Part shown: one piece after another, positions 15,213 through 21,093 of the stretch
How positions within the stretch are numbered: position 1 is the first letter of the stretch
Layout of the letters: every line of letters begins with the position of its first letter
Assembly (NCBI GenBank): GCA_018262455.1
Contig: JAGSPR010000097.1
Location: forward strand, 1 to 21,093
Direction of reading: 5' to 3'
Source of the DNA: Deltaproteobacteria bacterium
GTDB lineage: Bacteria > Myxococcota > Polyangia > Haliangiales > Haliangiaceae
Length of the DNA stretch: 21,093 nucleotides
The notes under the pieces: model-generated
Told to the model about the DNA's origin: nothing
The model's input: the letters and a program-made list of their open reading frames with translations, nothing else
Databases searched by the model: none
Translations under genes and position numbers: made by a program

Positions 15213-15830
15213 ATGTTCCAACGAACCCTGCTGTCGCTCACGCTCCTCGGCCTGGCCGTCTCGGCGGCCGCGCCATCCACCGCATCGGCCGAGCCCACGA
15301 TCACCGAGTCACCGGCTGCGCCGCGCACGCGCGTCAACCTGGAGACCGACCCGTTCGACTTCTTCCTCGGCGGTTACGGGCTCGTGGTCGGCGTGCGGCC
15401 CTCGGCGCTCCCCCACTGGCGGCTCTCGGTCGCCACGTTCGCCCTCGACCTCCCGTCGTTCTTGGTCGAGATCGACGACGCCAACAAGGGCTTCTCGCTT
15501 CGCATCGATCACGGGTTCGGTGCCACCGGCAGCTACCACTTCTCCGAAGCCAGCGGCGGCTTCTACGTCGGTCCCGCGATCGGCTACTTCATCAACGAGT
15601 ATTCGCGGGACGACCTGCCCGGCATGGTCACCACCGTGCACTCGTTCAACGTCGGGGCACAGGGCGGCTATCAGTGGTTCCCGCTCAAGCAGCGCGGGTT
15701 CTACCTGCAGCCCTGGATGAACGCGAGCGTCCCGCTCTATACGTCACGCGATCCCAAGGTTGGCGATCGCGAGTTCCATTCCCCTCCCGTCAACGTCAAC
15801 CTCTTGCTCCACGTCGGCTACGAGCTGTGA
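15213..15830 (+). CDS. Small outer-membrane beta-barrel protein, LysR-adjacent
   Basis: A 205-residue protein starting at ATG 15213 after GGAG. The signal peptide is MFQRTLLSLTLLGLAVSAAAPSTASA, cut near residue 28. The mature part alternates in the way of barrel strands: FDFFLGGYGLVVGVRPS, HWRLSVATFALDL, FSLRIDHGFGATGSYHF, GGFYVGPAIGYFINEY, SFNVGAQGGYQWFP, GFYLQPWMNASVPLYT, and the final VNVNLLLHVGYEL. About eight to ten strands fit. No Cys remain after the signal. Its job is not evident; control by the divergent LysR protein is likely and suggests response to a small molecule. Confidence 0.8.
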   Translation: MFQRTLLSLTLLGLAVSAAAPSTASAEPTITESPAAPRTRVNLETDPFDFFLGGYGLVVGVRPSALPHWRLSVATFALDLPSFLVEIDDANKGFSLRIDHGFGATGSYHFSEASGGFYVGPAIGYFINEYSRDDLPGMVTTVHSFNVGAQGGYQWFPLKQRGFYLQPWMNASVPLYTSRDPKVGDREFHSPPVNVNLLLHVGYEL

Positions 15831-15916
15831 CCGCGCGCAGCATCTGATGGACCTCGCGGGCGATCCGCAGCATCGACGCGGCGTCGAAACACTTCTTGGT
15901 CGGCCGACTGGTTCGG

Positions 15917-16144
15917 TCAGGACGACTTCCCACGCAGCTTCCGGAACCTCTCGAACTCCGCGATCTCGGCCGCCGACGGCGGCCACCGCGATGAAGTCGG
16001 CGGACCGGCGGCGTCCCAATCGACGCCGAACTCGTGGCCGGCGGGGCAGCGATACCAATCGGTCTCGAGGCCTTCGCCGGTGCGCTCGGCGCGATCGAAG
16101 CAGTGCATGCATGGCACCGCGTGGGCGAACGGACCGCCCGCCAT
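15917..16144 (-). CDS. Small zinc-ribbon-like protein (CxxC ... CxxxH)
   Basis: A 75-residue cytoplasmic protein. Cys12-x-x-Cys15, then Cys33-x-x-x-His37 in W-Y-R-C-P-A-G-H-E-F-G, could hold one zinc ion. The tail has P-P-T-S-S-x-W-P-P-S and a short charged helix. The sequence reads like a conserved small protein of myxobacteria, but I cannot give a function. ATG 16144 overlaps the stop of the acetyltransferase gene as TGATG, so translation is coupled; that overlap decides the start over the longer open frame from 16192. Confidence 0.7.
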   Translation of the reverse strand: MAGGPFAHAVPCMHCFDRAERTGEGLETDWYRCPAGHEFGVDWDAAGPPTSSRWPPSAAEIAEFERFRKLRGKSS

Positions 16145-16986
16145 CACATCGCTCCCACGCGCGCTATCGGCTTCGCGAGATCGCGCCGCCACTTCGTGCG
16201 CGTGTACGCCACGCGGAACCCGCGGCGCTCGGCGTTACGCTGCGACGTGGTGCCCGGGGTCGCCACCATCAACGCGACGGTGCAGCCGCGCCGGCGTGCC
16301 TCGACCAGCCGTGCACCGAGCAGCATCCCCTGCGCTCCGAGCCCGCGCGCGCTCGGGATCGTGCTCGCGCCCGCGAGCAGCGCGACGTCGTCATGGATGC
16401 CAAGCGAGCCGGTCGCGATCGCGCGGCCATCGCGCTCGACGAGGAAGTGCGCCATCGCCTGGTTGCGGATGGCGATCTCGGTGAACGGCGCGATCTCGGG
16501 GACGTGCGACCAGCCGGAGCTCGAGGCTTCGACCCAGGTCGCGCGGTCCCCGTCCTCGCACATCCGGACCGTGAACCCGGGCACAGCGGTCGCTTCGATC
16601 GCCCCATCGATCTCCTGGACCAGCACGCTGCCGAGCTCGAGCGGCCGGTAGCCCCGATCGGCGAGCAAGGTGAAGGTCTCGATGCCGGCGAGCGGGCTGA
16701 CCTCGTGCACCGCGGCGGCTCCGCGCTCGGCGAAGAACCGCTCGATCTCCGACAGCGCGTCGGTCGTGAGCGGCGCGAACAGGCCGAGCCCGAAGGTCTG
16801 GGTGAACGGCGAGTCCGCGCCGTCGTAGATCGCATAGGTCCCTTCGAAGTCCCGCCACGTGGCCTCGAGTGCTGGTGCAGCGACCTGGCGCAGCCCGACG
16901 AACGACACCGCCACGCTGGCCTCCGCGCGCTCCAGTCGGCGAGCCAGCAGCTGATCCATGAACAACGCCATGCAGCAGCTTCGCAC
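16144..16986 (-). CDS. GNAT-family N-acetyltransferase
   Basis: About 280 residues. The C-terminal half carries the GNAT fold: VERDGRAIATGSLGIHDDVALLAGASTIPSARGLGAQGMLLGARLVEARRRGC, where R-G-L-G-A-Q-G is the acetyl-CoA pyrophosphate loop, then T-S-Q-R-N-A-E-R-R-G-F near the end, the usual last motif (N-x-x-x-x-x-x-GF). The N-terminal half is a diverged GNAT-like or lid domain. It would move an acetyl group from acetyl-CoA to an unknown amine. GTG 16986 has GGGGAG just upstream; ATG 16971 or 16959 are alternatives. It sits 24 nt after the Cys-rich lipoprotein gene and overlaps the zinc-ribbon gene, so the three likely form one operon. Confidence 0.82.
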   Translation of the reverse strand: MRSCCMALFMDQLLARRLERAEASVAVSFVGLRQVAAPALEATWRDFEGTYAIYDGADSPFTQTFGLGLFAPLTTDALSEIERFFAERGAAAVHEVSPLAGIETFTLLADRGYRPLELGSVLVQEIDGAIEATAVPGFTVRMCEDGDRATWVEASSSGWSHVPEIAPFTEIAIRNQAMAHFLVERDGRAIATGSLGIHDDVALLAGASTIPSARGLGAQGMLLGARLVEARRRGCTVALMVATPGTTSQRNAERRGFRVAYTRTKWRRDLAKPIARVGAM

Positions 16987-17010
16987 GGTGCTCCCCGATC
17001 GCCGCGGCCT

Positions 17011-17463
17011 TCACTCGCACACCTTCTGGTCGCACGACCCCGAGATGCAGTCGCTCGAGAACCAGCAGGCATCGCCGGCCCAGCCGTTGCCCATGCACTG
17101 GTTGGATCGGCAGGTCTGGCCGGTGCCGCAGTCGCTCGAGAACGTGCAGCCACCGGCCGTCGCGTAACCGCCACCGCCGCCACCACCGGGGATCACGACC
17201 GGCGCGTGCTGGATCCCGGTCTGATAGCCGTTCTGATAGGCGGTCCGCACGTACGGCCGCCACTCGGGCGCGCAGCTCGTGTCCACCCAGGCCGTGTCGA
17301 GCGCACGGCGCTTGAGGCCGCTGTTGTAGCCGGTCTCGTAGGCGTAGTTCTGGTCGTTGCACATCCGCTGGAAGTGCTGGGCATTGGCGGCCTCGAGGTC
17401 GGCCCGGCTCATCGGGAACAGACAGCCGGCGAGGACGAACGGGGCAAGGACGAGGACACGCAT
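17011..17463 (-). CDS. Cys-rich lipoprotein with duplicated CxFSSDC motif
   Basis: A 150-residue protein starting at ATG 17463, with GGAG 8 nt upstream on the minus strand. The signal MRVLVLAPFVLAGC has a perfect lipobox (LAGC, Cys14). A helical part follows with Y-x-x-G-Y-x-x-G repeats (YETGYNSG and YQNGYQTG), two Cys at 35 and 64 that may pair, and a run of seven Gly (94-100). The C-terminal 45 residues hold eight Cys in two units, C-T-F-S-S-D-C and C-W-F-S-S-D-C, a Dickkopf/EB-module-like pattern common in myxobacterial surface proteins. It is probably anchored in the membrane and disulfide-locked outside the cytoplasm. It heads an operon with GNAT and zinc-ribbon genes and is divergent from the nitrobindin-like gene. 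Function unknown. Confidence 0.82.
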   Translation of the reverse strand: MRVLVLAPFVLAGCLFPMSRADLEAANAQHFQRMCNDQNYAYETGYNSGLKRRALDTAWVDTSCAPEWRPYVRTAYQNGYQTGIQHAPVVIPGGGGGGGYATAGGCTFSSDCGTGQTCRSNQCMGNGWAGDACWFSSDCISGSCDQKVCE

Positions 17464-17507
17464 CGGGAGCTCCAGGCTGTGGTTGCTCCCTGAATGCGCG
17501 AGCCGAT

Positions 17508-17533
17508 CCGATGTCGCAGAAAATCGACATCGG
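17508..17533. promoter_or_regulatory. Perfect 9-bp inverted repeat in a divergent promoter region (probable operator)
   Basis: CCGATGTCG (17508-17516) and CGACATCGG (17525-17533) are exact inverted copies with 8 nt between them (CAGAAAAT). The site lies between divergent genes starting at 17463 and 17561 and overlaps the possible -35 of the latter. Dimeric repressors of several families bind sites this size. The regulator is not identifiable from the window. Confidence 0.6.
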
Positions 17534-17554
17534 GACACGCGGCCCCCGTAAAGT
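17524..17554 (+). promoter_or_regulatory. Possible promoter of the nitrobindin-like gene (TCGACA - 19 nt - TAAAGT), leaderless
   Basis: TCGACA (17524-17529) matches five of six bases of a standard -35, and TAAAGT (17549-17554) is a fair -10. ATG 17561 follows after 6 nt, where transcription should begin, and no ribosome site is present. The -35 lies inside the inverted repeat at 17508-17533, so repression by occlusion is plausible. Confidence 0.5.
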
Positions 17555-17560
17555 GTGCCG

Positions 17561-18133
17561 ATGCAGTTCGATCCTGATCTGGGGCCGCTCGGCCCGCTGC
17601 TCGGCGTGTGGGAGGGCGAGAAGGGAACGGATCTGGCCCCGTCCGACAAGGCCGAGAACAATCGCCAGCCGGTCATCAGCAAGTACCGCGAGCGCATGGT
17701 GTACGAGGCCACGGGCCGTGTGGACAACCACGAGCAGGTGCTGTTCGGCCTGCGCTACTCGACCAAGGTCTGGCGCATCGGCGCACCGGACCCGTTCCAC
17801 GAGGAGCTGGGCTACTGGCTGTGGGACGCGGGCTCTCGGCTCGTCATGCGCTGCTTCATGCCGCCCCGCGGGATGACGGTGCTCGCGGGAGGTCAGGCAG
17901 AACCGAGCGCGCGCGCTCTCGCACTCGAAGCCACGTGCGGCTCGGAGACGTTTGGCATCTGCTCCAGCCCGTTTCTCACCGCCGAGTTCAAGACCGTGCG
18001 CTACACGCTGGCGCTTCAGATCATCGACGATGACACCCTGCACTACGACGAGCACACCTTCATGCAGATGAAGGGCCGCGACCAGCTGTTCGACCACCGC
18101 GACGAGAACACGCTGCGGCGCGTTCGCGGCTGA
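17561..18133 (+). CDS. Nitrobindin-like heme-binding beta-barrel protein
   Basis: A 190-residue protein with the family start pattern L-G-P-L-x-x-L-L-G-V-W-E-G-E-K-G (residues about 8-22), the conserved VDNHEQVLFGLRYSTKVWRIG and DPFHEELGYWLWDAG, then RCFMPPRGMTVLAGG, GSETFGI, EFKTVRYTL and the C-terminal FDHRDENTLRRV. This matches the heme-binding barrel (THAP4-like, formerly FABP-like DUF1794) group; true nitrobindins bind ferric heme through a His near the C-terminus and act on nitric oxide or peroxynitrite. Whether this member binds heme is not shown by sequence alone. ATG 17561 starts right at the family's N-terminus; an in-frame GTG lies two codons earlier. It is cytoplasmic, with no signal. 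Confidence 0.78.
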   Translation: MQFDPDLGPLGPLLGVWEGEKGTDLAPSDKAENNRQPVISKYRERMVYEATGRVDNHEQVLFGLRYSTKVWRIGAPDPFHEELGYWLWDAGSRLVMRCFMPPRGMTVLAGGQAEPSARALALEATCGSETFGICSSPFLTAEFKTVRYTLALQIIDDDTLHYDEHTFMQMKGRDQLFDHRDENTLRRVRG

Positions 18134-18226
18134 ACCACGCGCTGAGCCACGGCAGTTGGCCCGACGATCGACCACCCACGATCGGGCAGCGCGCGTTCCT
18201 CGGATGCAGGGCTCGCGGATTCGGCC

Positions 18227-18232
18227 TATCCT
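18227..18232 (+). promoter_or_regulatory. Possible -10 element 6 nt before TTG 18239 (leaderless)
   Basis: TATCCT followed by CGGCGC and then TTG, with the same 6-nt spacing seen before ATG 17561. There is no ribosome site. The -35 region is weak. Confidence 0.4.
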
Positions 18233-18238
18233 CGGCGC

Positions 18239-19333
18239 TTGAGCTCGAGTCTGGCGCCCAGCTTGTTCGGCGTGCTCGCGCTCGCGAGCTGCCGACTCGC
18301 GTTGCCCCAGGAGACCGCCCAGCCCACCGTGTCGCTCAACTCTTACGAGTTTGGAGCCGAGGGCCGCGAGGTGCGCGCGGGCGAGACGTTCTCGGTCCTC
18401 CTCGAGTGGGAGCACTGCAACGAGAACGTCGTGCTGTGTTCGAGACGTCCGTTCGTCGCGGAGGTCGCCTGCAACCTGCCATGCACCGTGCGAAGCGGGC
18501 CGGCCCTCGACGTTCCGGCTTCCGCGCACTACGTCGAGATGACTCCAACCGCCCCGGGCCGGATCGTCTTCGTCGCGGTCATGCGAGCGGCCGATACCGG
18601 CGAGTCGCGCGTGTATCGGTCCGAGACCGTGGAGATCCACCCCGGCGGTGGGACCATCACCCCACGGACCCCGTCGACAGGCAGCGTGGTGGCCCCCCCG
18701 GCCGACTTCGATCGGGTGAGCCGGGCATCGGGTGACGCTCCGCGCCAGCCCCTCGAGCTCGAGAGACGCAGCCTCGACGAGCTCGCGGATCATCCGCTGA
18801 TCGCGCCCGACAGGATCGGCCTCATCAGCGTGGGTGCCCGCTGGCTCACCGGCGAGAAGATCAGCAGCGCCGTCGAGCTCCTGGCCGCGGTGCACTTCCG
18901 GCCGGCTCGCCAGCGGAGGTTCCTCGGTGCCGGCCTGCGCTTGGGGCGGGGCGCGCTGGATCTAGACGAGGATGGCGCGGATACCTGGCATCTCGGACTC
19001 GAGGCAAGGGCCGGTCTCGAGAAGCACGGCGTGCATCTGTACGCTGCGGCCGGACCCATCCTGTATCGGATCCGGAACGCCGCGAGCCAGGGCGGTGACG
19101 TCCGCCACGTCCCGGCAGCGTCCCTGATCGCGGGCATCGCCCAGAGCGAATCGTGCGACTGGGACCAGTGGTCGGGCCCGCAGCTGGACTCGAGCGCGCG
19201 CGACCACGGGTTTCACTGCCTGATGCAGGCCCTCTTGCCCGATGCCCTCGAAGTTCGCTACGAGCTGTGGCGTGACGCTGGCAAGGTCGATCACCACATC
19301 GGCATCGGGACCAGCTACTACTTCGACTGGTGA
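18239..19333 (+). CDS. Envelope protein with N-terminal Cys-rich domain and C-terminal barrel-like region
   Basis: A 364-residue protein I do not recognise as a whole. The start is probably TTG 18239, as the export signal follows at once: SSSLAPSLFGVLALASC, with LASC as lipobox. Residues about 25-135 look like a beta-sandwich with four Cys (EWEHC, VVLC, VAEVACNLPC). A Thr/Pro linker leads to residues 185-364 with barrel-type strands: GLISVGARWLTG, AVELLAAVHF, FLGAGLRLGRGAL, WHLGLEARAGL, GVHLYAAAGPILY and the final HHIGIGTSYYFDW, whose aromatic end is typical of outer-membrane barrels. Two more Cys (SCDWDQW, HCLMQ) lie in a long loop. Lipid anchor and barrel together would be unusual, so one of the two readings may be wrong. 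The last codons overlap a tiny membrane-protein gene by 4 nt. Confidence 0.65.
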   Translation: MSSSLAPSLFGVLALASCRLALPQETAQPTVSLNSYEFGAEGREVRAGETFSVLLEWEHCNENVVLCSRRPFVAEVACNLPCTVRSGPALDVPASAHYVEMTPTAPGRIVFVAVMRAADTGESRVYRSETVEIHPGGGTITPRTPSTGSVVAPPADFDRVSRASGDAPRQPLELERRSLDELADHPLIAPDRIGLISVGARWLTGEKISSAVELLAAVHFRPARQRRFLGAGLRLGRGALDLDEDGADTWHLGLEARAGLEKHGVHLYAAAGPILYRIRNAASQGGDVRHVPAASLIAGIAQSESCDWDQWSGPQLDSSARDHGFHCLMQALLPDALEVRYELWRDAGKVDHHIGIGTSYYFDW

Positions 19334-19512
19334 CCTGCTCGGTGAACGGCACGGCGGCCGCCCTCGTGTTCGCGGGGCTCGGCATCACCGTCGCCGGTGT
19401 GCTCGTGTACATCGCCACGGACGGACCTGATCCCGGGCGTCCCGTTGTCCGCTTGCTGGCGGACTCTCCCTGCGGGTGGTTCCCCGGGGAGCCGGGCTCT
19501 ATTCGGCTTTGA
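19330..19512 (+). CDS. Possible tiny single-span membrane protein
   Basis: A 60-residue frame starting at GTG 19330, which overlaps the preceding stop as GTGA, the same coupling used elsewhere in this window. It has one clear membrane helix, AAALVFAGLGITVAGVLVYIA. The codons of this half have G or C at nearly every third position, as in real genes here; the second half, after DGPDP, is less convincing. I cannot name a family. It could be a real accessory to the envelope protein or the decayed start of a longer gene. Confidence 0.45.
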   Translation: MTCSVNGTAAALVFAGLGITVAGVLVYIATDGPDPGRPVVRLLADSPCGWFPGEPGSIRL

Positions 19513-19646
19513 CCCTGCACTTCTGAGGAGAGGGCGCGGATCACCAGCCTTCCCCGAGATCTCGTCACGCACGCGGGTGGCGAATGTGCGGGGCCGCGTG
19601 ACGGATCTCGCGACGCGCGGCACCAACGTGGCTGGAGGTTCCGCTC
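19513..19646. other. Intergenic stretch, nothing recognised
   Basis: If the tiny membrane protein at 19330 is not real, the non-coding gap is 19334-19646. I see no RNA gene, strong hairpin or repeat in it. The last bases hold GGAGGT (19632-19637), the ribosome site of the next gene. Confidence 0.5.
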
Positions 19647-20054
19647 ATGCATCGAATGACGCTCTTGTTCGCGCTGGCTGGCACGGCTTGCGTGACGACA
19701 GATCAGGAAGCAACGCGAGCCCACGAGGTCGACCAGCCGCGCGTCGAGGAGTCCTACCGGGTACCGCTGGGGACGACCTCGGTTTGCTTCGCGCAGGAAT
19801 TCGCGTACGAACCGATCGCCAACCCGTGGCCAGGGGGCCCCGTCGAGGCCCTGGACTGTTTCGTCGCGATCAGCAACGCCGACGAGACGGAGCAGAGCTT
19901 GACTGGCTCGTGCGATGGCGACAGCGACTGCATGCGCGCCGTGGTCATGGCGCCCGGATGTCCCCCCGAGCGTCCGCATCTGCTCGAGTACCTTGCCGAC
20001 TATCAAGCCGCCCCGCTGGACGCCCCCGATCACGCGCTCTTCGCGTGCCACTGA
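19647..20054 (+). CDS. Small secreted protein, probable lipoprotein
   Basis: A 135-residue protein starting at ATG 19647 after a strong GGAGGT. The leader MHRMTLLFALAGTAC ends in a Cys in a weak lipobox. The mature part is acidic and has several Cys (SVCFAQEF, ALDCFVAI, GSCDGDSDCMRAVV, APGC, final CH) that could form disulfides. C-x-G-D-S-D-C resembles the Cys-rich motifs of other myxobacterial surface proteins. No enzyme motif is seen and I do not know the family. Its end lies 72 nt from the convergent GNAT gene, across the 17-bp tandem repeat. Confidence 0.7.
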   Translation: MHRMTLLFALAGTACVTTDQEATRAHEVDQPRVEESYRVPLGTTSVCFAQEFAYEPIANPWPGGPVEALDCFVAISNADETEQSLTGSCDGDSDCMRAVVMAPGCPPERPHLLEYLADYQAAPLDAPDHALFACH

Positions 20055-20074
20055 CGATCTGGAGGAACGTTCGG

Positions 20075-20147
20075 GTCAGGCGAGTGGCTTCGTCAGGCGA
20101 GTGGCTTCGTCAGGCGAGTGGCTTCGTCAGGCGAGTGGCTTCGTCAG
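20075..20147. repeat. 17-bp tandem repeat, 4.3 copies, at the 3' end of a GNAT gene
   Basis: The unit GTCAGGCGAGTGGCTTC repeats exactly at 20075, 20092, 20109 and 20126, then five more bases. On the minus strand the first-read copy codes the last residues Thr-Lys-Pro-Leu-Ala and the stop of the acetyltransferase; the others follow the stop. Because 17 is not a multiple of three, the copies do not extend one reading frame. Identical copies suggest recent expansion. Confidence 0.95.
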
Positions 20148-20657
20148 ATAGATCGCCGCCTCGCTCGCGTAAGGCAGCGTCTCGTACACCGTGTGGTCGA
20201 GGCCGCACAGCGTGTAGCCGAGGCTCTCGTAGGCCGCGACGCCGGGCACGTTGGCGCTCGTCGTCTCGAGCCAGACGCGCCGGGCGCCGCGCGCGCGTCC
20301 GTGCGCCTCGACGCGCGCGAGCAGGGCGCGGCCGATCCCGGAGCGGCGTCGCGCGGGCGAGACGTAGAGATGCCAGAGGACGAGCCGCGCGTGCCACGCC
20401 TCGTACTCGACGGCGGCGAAGCCACAGATGCCGCCGTCGTCCGCGACGAACGCGGTGTCCCACGTGGACCACGAAGCGAACGCCTCTGCCATGGAGTAAC
20501 GCTTCACCAGCGGTGTCGCGAGAGGCCGCTCCACGAGCGCGAGGCCGCGCGACGAGACGTTGACGTCGAAGATCACGGAGGTCTCGAACGCGGTGTCGAT
20601 CTGCTCGACACCGTGCCGATCGGTGGTCCGGTCCATCTCGCGAATCGTGAGCGCCAT
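20127..20657 (-). CDS. GNAT-family N-acetyltransferase
   Basis: A 176-residue single-domain GNAT enzyme. Motifs: HLYVSPARRRSGIGRALLARVEAHGRARG, with R-R-S-G-I-G as acetyl-CoA loop, then VWLETTSANVPGVAAYESLGYTLCG, the usual C-terminal GNAT element. The N-terminal part (residues 1-50) resembles streptothricin-acetyltransferase-like (SatA/Nat4-type) proteins, which start with a D-x-x-x-x-x-x-I-D-x-x-F-E-T pattern; that subgroup guess is from memory. GGAGG lies 6 nt before ATG 20657 on the minus strand. The stop is inside the tandem repeat. It may acetylate a Lys or an antibiotic amine; substrate not determined. Confidence 0.88.
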   Translation of the reverse strand: MALTIREMDRTTDRHGVEQIDTAFETSVIFDVNVSSRGLALVERPLATPLVKRYSMAEAFASWSTWDTAFVADDGGICGFAAVEYEAWHARLVLWHLYVSPARRRSGIGRALLARVEAHGRARGARRVWLETTSANVPGVAAYESLGYTLCGLDHTVYETLPYASEAAIYLTKPLA

Positions 20658-20829
20658 GTCATGCCTCCGAGAGCACTACGAACGATCGCAGAATCCGGCT
20701 CCGATCGCTCCTGAGTGCGGCGACTTCGCGAGCCTCATCCTCCGGTCGCGCCCCGCATCGGCGGTGCGAAGGCGACGTACCCGGGGATCCGGTACGGCGA
20801 ATGCTTCGAGCATGGGCAGGAGGTTCACG

Positions 20830-21078
20830 ATGCCGAAGTTCATAGACGTGCACACGGAGATGAAGGGAATCACCGGAGATCAGCTCGCCGCCGCACACCA
20901 GGCCGATCTCGCGATCCAGGGAGAGGAGGGCGTTCACTTCCTTCATGCCTGGGCCGATCCGACGTCCGGCAAGGTGTTCTGCCTGTCCGAGGGGCCGAGC
21001 AAGGAGGCGGTCAACCGGGTCCACGAGCGCGCAGGTCATCGATCGGAGGAGATCTACGAGGTGCCGCTGGAGATCTAG
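20830..21078 (+). CDS. DUF4242 / SCO4226-like nickel-binding-family protein
   Basis: An 82-residue protein beginning MPKFIDVHTEMKGITGDQLA, with AHQADLAIQ, then GKVFCLSEGPSKEAV, VHERAG and EEIYEVPLEI. This order and length match the DUF4242 family, whose Streptomyces member SCO4226 binds nickel. The core H-A-x-x-L and F-C-L-x-E-x-P-S are present. ATG 20830 has AGGAGG at 6-nt spacing; the longer open frame upstream is not conserved. It is cytoplasmic. The role in the cell is unclear; the gene is divergent from the GNAT gene across 172 nt. Confidence 0.88.
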   Translation: MPKFIDVHTEMKGITGDQLAAAHQADLAIQGEEGVHFLHAWADPTSGKVFCLSEGPSKEAVNRVHERAGHRSEEIYEVPLEI

Positions 21079-21093
21079 CGCGGCCCACGCGCG

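Noticed and set aside
18162..18188. Imperfect hairpin (CCCGACGATCG with CGATCGGG) after the nitrobindin-like gene
   Set aside because: The stem has a bulge and there is no T-tract; too weak to call a terminator.
16391..18895. Minus-strand open frame of 834 codons
   Set aside because: It covers the GNAT, lipoprotein, nitrobindin-like and envelope genes in shadow frames. Its composition is Arg/Ala/Gly-rich with no motif, as expected from GC-rich DNA.
20064..20074. Third TetR-type operator at GAACGTTC
   Set aside because: It matches only the left half (AACGTTCG) and lacks the final TT of CGTT; it lies at a gene end, not a promoter.
20075..20147. CRISPR array
   Set aside because: Units are directly adjacent with no spacers, and 17 bp is too short.

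Overview
The window is very GC-rich, with strong G/C preference at third codon positions. It reads like a chromosomal segment of a Myxococcota-type delta-proteobacterium, perhaps Kofleriaceae or Haliangium-like. That placement is an inference from gene content: a PEGA-domain Ser/Thr kinase, TPR and FG-GAP envelope proteins, a collagen-like lipoprotein, Cys-rich lipoproteins and several small outer-membrane barrels. I see no rRNA, tRNA, CRISPR array, insertion sequence or phage gene.

Region 1 (1-6300) looks like a lipid-use module. It holds the C-terminal part of a TetR regulator, a secreted alpha/beta hydrolase of lipase type, an ECF sigma factor, and a convergent two-gene operon for a long-chain acyl-CoA dehydrogenase and an FATP/FadD-type acyl-CoA synthetase, coupled by a GTGA overlap. 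The sigma gene and the dehydrogenase operon are each preceded by a copy of the same roughly 80-bp promoter/operator cassette with an AAACG-NN-CGTTT palindrome. The gap between their convergent 3' ends (3031-3191) is one imperfect palindrome centred at 3111. The synthetase seems to lack about 35 residues that the family normally has.

Region 2 (6414-12860) holds a secreted protein of unknown function and a small coiled-coil protein on the minus strand. Divergent from these is a four-gene overlapping operon: PEGA Ser/Thr kinase, TPR membrane protein, small outer-membrane barrel, FG-GAP lipoprotein. A small YdeI/OmdA-like gene follows. The overlaps suggest one translationally coupled envelope-signalling unit.

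Region 3 (12971-15830) has a collagen-like lipoprotein with two copies of a Cys-rich domain, then a LysR regulator divergent from a small outer-membrane protein with a shared operator-like region.

Region 4 (15917-21078) is a set of small accessory genes: a minus-strand operon (Cys-rich lipoprotein, GNAT acetyltransferase, zinc-ribbon protein) divergent from a nitrobindin-like heme-binding protein across a perfect inverted repeat; an envelope protein coupled to a tiny membrane protein; a small lipoprotein; a second GNAT enzyme whose 3' end is a 17-bp tandem repeat; and a DUF4242/SCO4226-like protein. Several genes have a -10-like hexamer 6-8 nt before the start codon and no Shine-Dalgarno sequence, which suggests leaderless mRNAs.
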